From: Gossypium raimondii
Taxonomy: Eukaryota > Streptophyta > Magnoliopsida > Malvales > Malvaceae
DNA length: 64,000 nt
Direction of reading: 5' to 3'
Assembly: GCF_025698545.1 (NCBI RefSeq)
Contig: NC_068570.1
Location: 868,001-932,000, forward strand
The notes under the pieces were generated by a model that searched no databases, was not told where the DNA came from, and saw nothing but the letters and a program-made list of their open reading frames with translations. The position numbers were made by a program, and so were the translations under genes. Shown here one piece after another: positions 61,474 through 64,000 of this stretch; position 1 is the stretch's first letter; every line of letters starts with the position of its first letter.

Positions 61474-61640
61474 ACCAATGATGCCCTGGTGGTATTGGTA
61501 ATGTCGAGACCATGAGACTTTAATGGCCTATATTCGACTCCCACCTTGTGAAAATCATACATGGGTTCTATTTAGAATTATCCGGACTTAAACCATATCA
61601 TGTATGGATCCTAAATTTGGGTTATTTAGTTCACGTGCTT
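61474..61640 (+). mobile_element. SINE-like element (tRNA-derived)
   Basis: It has ATGCCCTGGTGGTATTGG as an A-box region and TATTCGACTCCCACC as a B-box region, spaced as in tRNA-derived SINEs, followed by a CATACATGGGTTC body. The 3' end and target duplication are not clear. Confidence 0.45.
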
Positions 61641-61925
61641 CTATCTATAGTAATTTAGTCCATTTACTTTCCAGATTTTAAAATTTAGATCAAATTGTTA
61701 ATACTGTTAAAATTATTTTGTCAAATTCAAGTTCATTACAACATTATTATTTTTTAGTTACATGGCTACCAAAGTGATTTTTTTAAATTTCAAAACGTCA
61801 CACCAATAAATTTAATGAAAAATTTTAAAGGTGTCAACAATGGGACTTGAATATTGAAATCTAAAAAGTAAAGGGACTAAATTTGAAATTTGAGAAGAGT
61901 ACAAGGATTGATGAAATATTTTAAC
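61625..61925. repeat. Dispersed palindromic repeat, family D
   Basis: The words TTTAGTCCATTTACTTTCC and GTAAAGGGACTAAATTTG are inverted partners around a centre with GTTACATGGCTACCAAAG. Copies occur near 7615-7985, 25300-25640, 28985-29205, 63055-63470 and 63795-64000, so this is one of the most frequent elements in the window. Confidence 0.6.
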
Positions 61926-62279
61926 CACTAAAAAAGACTTGATTGATACGATATTAATACTTTAAAAACTTAATTAAAATATTTTTTAAGTTTTGAGATC
62001 AATTTAGAATTTGAATGATGCTTTGGGGCTATATAATGAATTTGACCCTAAAAATGATTAATCACATCATTATTATTCCCCCAACAAAGACAAACGCTGA
62101 CGGCAGGTAGCGCCTTCCACGGGAAGTGGGACCGGCCTCCATTGTGAACTCCCGTTTTCCGTTACGTTTCTCTCTTGTCGTTTCCTGTATAGTCAAATTA
62201 CCGAACGAACCGACATGAATAAAATTGGTCGAATTTTGCTTTTAAGTCTCTTTTTTTTGTACATTTAAAGTTTAGTCCT

Positions 62280-63050
62280 TTTATTTTAGGCATAATAATA
62301 AATTTAGCCTTTAATGTTTACATATTTTGTCAATTTGACTCCCATTCTTTTTTTAAAGCTAAATTTGGCCTTCAACCTTCCAAAAAGAGTCAATTTACTT
62401 TTTTTAATGAAAATGTTGACTAAAAACATTACTTTTTTTTAACAATATTGGCATGACAACCTGCACGACACTTCATGTTAATATGACACTATTTGTCCTA
62501 TATGCTACGTCAATAGGACAAAGCCAAAAGCTTACCTTTGGGAGGCCAAAATTAAATTATAAAATTTCAAAGGGTTCAAAATGCAATTTTATCTCTATAT
62601 ATACATTTATTTTAGAATTTTAAAGGGATAAAATTAGTTTTTTTTCATCTTTGGAGGCAAAAGTATATTTTTACCATTAAAATAGTTTATAACTTCAAAA
62701 ACTTAAAGGGATTAAAATAATATTTTACCATTTTGGGGTAGGGGCAGGCCCTTACCTGCCTGGCAACAAATAATTTAAAAGTTATAAAATTAAAAAATAT
62801 ATAAAAAGTTCATGAAATTAAAAAAACAGAGTATAAAGTACACGTGAACTGCCATACGAGCTTTCATTTTAAAAGTTTAACATTTTAGTCAGTATTCTCT
62901 TTAAAAAACAACAACTCGATTCTTTTTAAAATGTTTATGGTCAACTTTGACTCTTTTTAAAAGGTTGATGATCGATTTTAGCTCAAAAAAAGAATAATGG
63001 CAAAATTGACAAAAATGTAAACGTTAGGAGCTTAATTTGTCATCATGCCT
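62280..63050. repeat. Family-E repeat with a nested insertion
   Basis: It carries the same words as 26275-26700 (TTTTTTAATGAAAATGTTGA, then GACTCTTTTTAAAAGGTTGATG). It is interrupted at 62514-62763 by an unrelated element. The host resumes with CAACAAATAATTT exactly as in the uninterrupted copy. Confidence 0.65.
62514..62763. mobile_element. GGGGC...GGCC-type element nested in a family-E repeat
   Basis: The inserted 250 bp includes GGGAGGCCAAAATTAAATT and GGGGTAGGGGCAGGCCC. It is bordered by CAA on both sides (62511-62513 and 62764-62766), a possible 3-bp target duplication. It is related to the elements near 24555 and 54325. Confidence 0.6.
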
Positions 63051-63112
63051 TTATTTTATTTCCAGAGATTTAGTTATTCTACTTTCCACATTTCAAAATT
63101 CAAATTCAATTG

Positions 63113-63239
63113 AACCCCATGTGATGGCCTAATGGTCAGGGTGTTCACCGTTCCAGGTGTGGTCTGGATTCGAGTCACGCTAATCGCATTTGTTGATCCG
63201 GGCTTTACCTTATTCTTGTAATTCACCAAAGAAAAAAAA
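63113..63239 (+). mobile_element. tRNA-derived SINE with a perfect 13-bp target duplication
   Basis: The 127-bp element has an A-box-like TGGCCTAATGG (63125-63135) and a B-box-like GGATTCGAGTC (63166-63176). It ends TAATTCACCAAAG followed by eight A. TCAAATTCAATTG occurs intact on both sides (63100-63112 and 63240-63252), the signature of LINE-type retroposition. The insertion sits inside a family-D repeat. The box spacing is that of a tRNA head, but no cloverleaf is preserved, so it is not a tRNA gene. Confidence 0.85.
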
Positions 63240-63689
63240 TCAAATTCAATTGTTTACGTCATCAAAATTATTTCATTAAATTCACAAGTGTAATATTTTA
63301 AAATAATAATAACTCATTTAAAAACATGAATAATTTGATAACGAAAATAATAATTTGATTTGTATTTTAACTCTAAAAATAAAAAGGATTAAATTGATTA
63401 AAATAAAAACAGTGATGCTAAATTTCAAATATACCAATAATGCAGGGGTTTGAAGCATATTTTAATCAATAAAATTATAATTAAAATATTTTAAATCAAG
63501 CAATAATACAATCTGTCATTGTTTTACTTTAATAATGTTTCATGCTATTGCTAGCTTCTTTAATTTCTACAAAATTATTCACATTTTTCATTAAATGTGC
63601 TTTAATGCATTAATTAACATTTTGTTTGAACACTAAGAAAACGAAAGAATGATAAAAAAGGGCTTTCACTTGAATAATATAAAATGAAA

Positions 63690-63798
63690 CCGTTGTGTTG
63701 GGCCGATGGTTAGGGTGTTTATTGTCCAAGGCTCGAGTTGTGCTAGTCACGTTGTTGTTAAGGTTTCACCCTCCTCTAATTCACCAAAAAAAAAACTG
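63690..63798 (+). mobile_element. Second, diverged SINE of the same family
   Basis: It contains TGGGCCGATGGTTAGGGTG, AAGGCTCGAGTTGTGCTAG and the 3' end CTAATTCACC followed by ten A, matching the design of 63113-63239. No clean target duplication was seen. Confidence 0.65.
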
Positions 63799-64000
63799 TT
63801 AAAACTGTTCAAATTTTAAAATTCAGGTCTAATTGTTAAAACTGTTAAAATTATTTTATTAAATTCAAGTTCATCACAATGTCATTTTTTAATTTTATTG
63901 CTACCAATTGAGTATCTTTTTTTATTCCAAAATGTGACACCTAACAAATTTAATAAAAAAATTAACAGTGTTAATAATTGGACTTGAATTTTGAAATCTG
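63799..64000. repeat. Family-D repeat cut by the window end
   Basis: Words such as GTTAAAATTATTTTATTAAATTC and GACTTGAATTTTGAAATCTG-like sequence match the copies at 61625 and 63055. The element continues past the end of the window. Confidence 0.55.

Noticed and set aside
63113..63239. A transfer RNA gene
   Set aside because: A and B box words are present but no cloverleaf arms pair. The poly-A tail and target duplication show a SINE.
55205..64000. An LTR retrotransposon or DNA transposon with coding capacity
   Set aside because: I looked for reverse transcriptase, integrase and transposase-like frames in all gene-free regions and saw none. Only short non-autonomous elements are supported.

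Overview
This window looks like nuclear DNA from a eudicot plant: AT-rich, with small intron-split genes separated by long stretches of short non-autonomous repeats. The dispersed repeats beginning GGGTAAATTACACC or GGTAAAAGTACC are of a kind I associate with cotton and its relatives (Malvaceae, e.g. Gossypium). The species call is inference; nothing in the sequence proves it. I see no bacterial operon, rRNA, CRISPR array or autonomous transposon with a readable polymerase or transposase.

Seven protein-coding genes can be modelled exon by exon with consistent GT/AG splice sites and reading phase. (1) 3186-5552 (+), an intronless G-type lectin S-receptor-like kinase. (2) 8905-11457 (+), a two-exon RRA-type GT77 arabinosyltransferase for extensin arabinosides. 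(3) 14042-24167 (+), a JAC1-type auxilin-like J-domain protein for chloroplast photorelocation. (4) 30270-31076 (+), a deSI-like PPPDE peptidase with an upstream leader region. (5) 32069-35056 (-), LPEAT1, a lysophosphatidylethanolamine acyltransferase, convergent with gene 4. (6) 39884-43227 (-), an MT-A70 family METTL4-like adenine methyltransferase. (7) 52261-55204 (+), a divergent NAC-domain transcription factor. These are unrelated neighbours, as expected in a plant genome, and not a pathway cluster.

The outstanding feature is inside the JAC1 gene. A block of about 1.87 kb holding three exons (123, 117 and 381 nt, all beginning and ending in phase 1) is present twice in tandem (16569-18437 and 18438-20315). 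The six exons splice in frame and would lengthen the protein from about 615 to about 822 residues without touching the C-terminal J domain. The three exons are also diverged copies of one another, so the same region has been amplified at two ages. The copies differ mainly by one-base indels in intronic homopolymers, so an assembly artefact must be excluded.

Other regions: 1-3185 holds a plastid DNA insertion carrying the 5' end of psbE (about 868-1115), a 3 x 170 bp tandem array, a SINE-like relic and a dispersed AT-rich repeat. 5553-8904, 11458-14041, 24168-28400, 35057-39200 and 43228-47400 are repeat-rich intergenic DNA. 47400-48800 looks like a promoter plus leader intron with no recognisable coding body. 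55205-64000 is a nest of MITE-like and tRNA-derived SINE elements, including one SINE with a perfect 13-bp target duplication.
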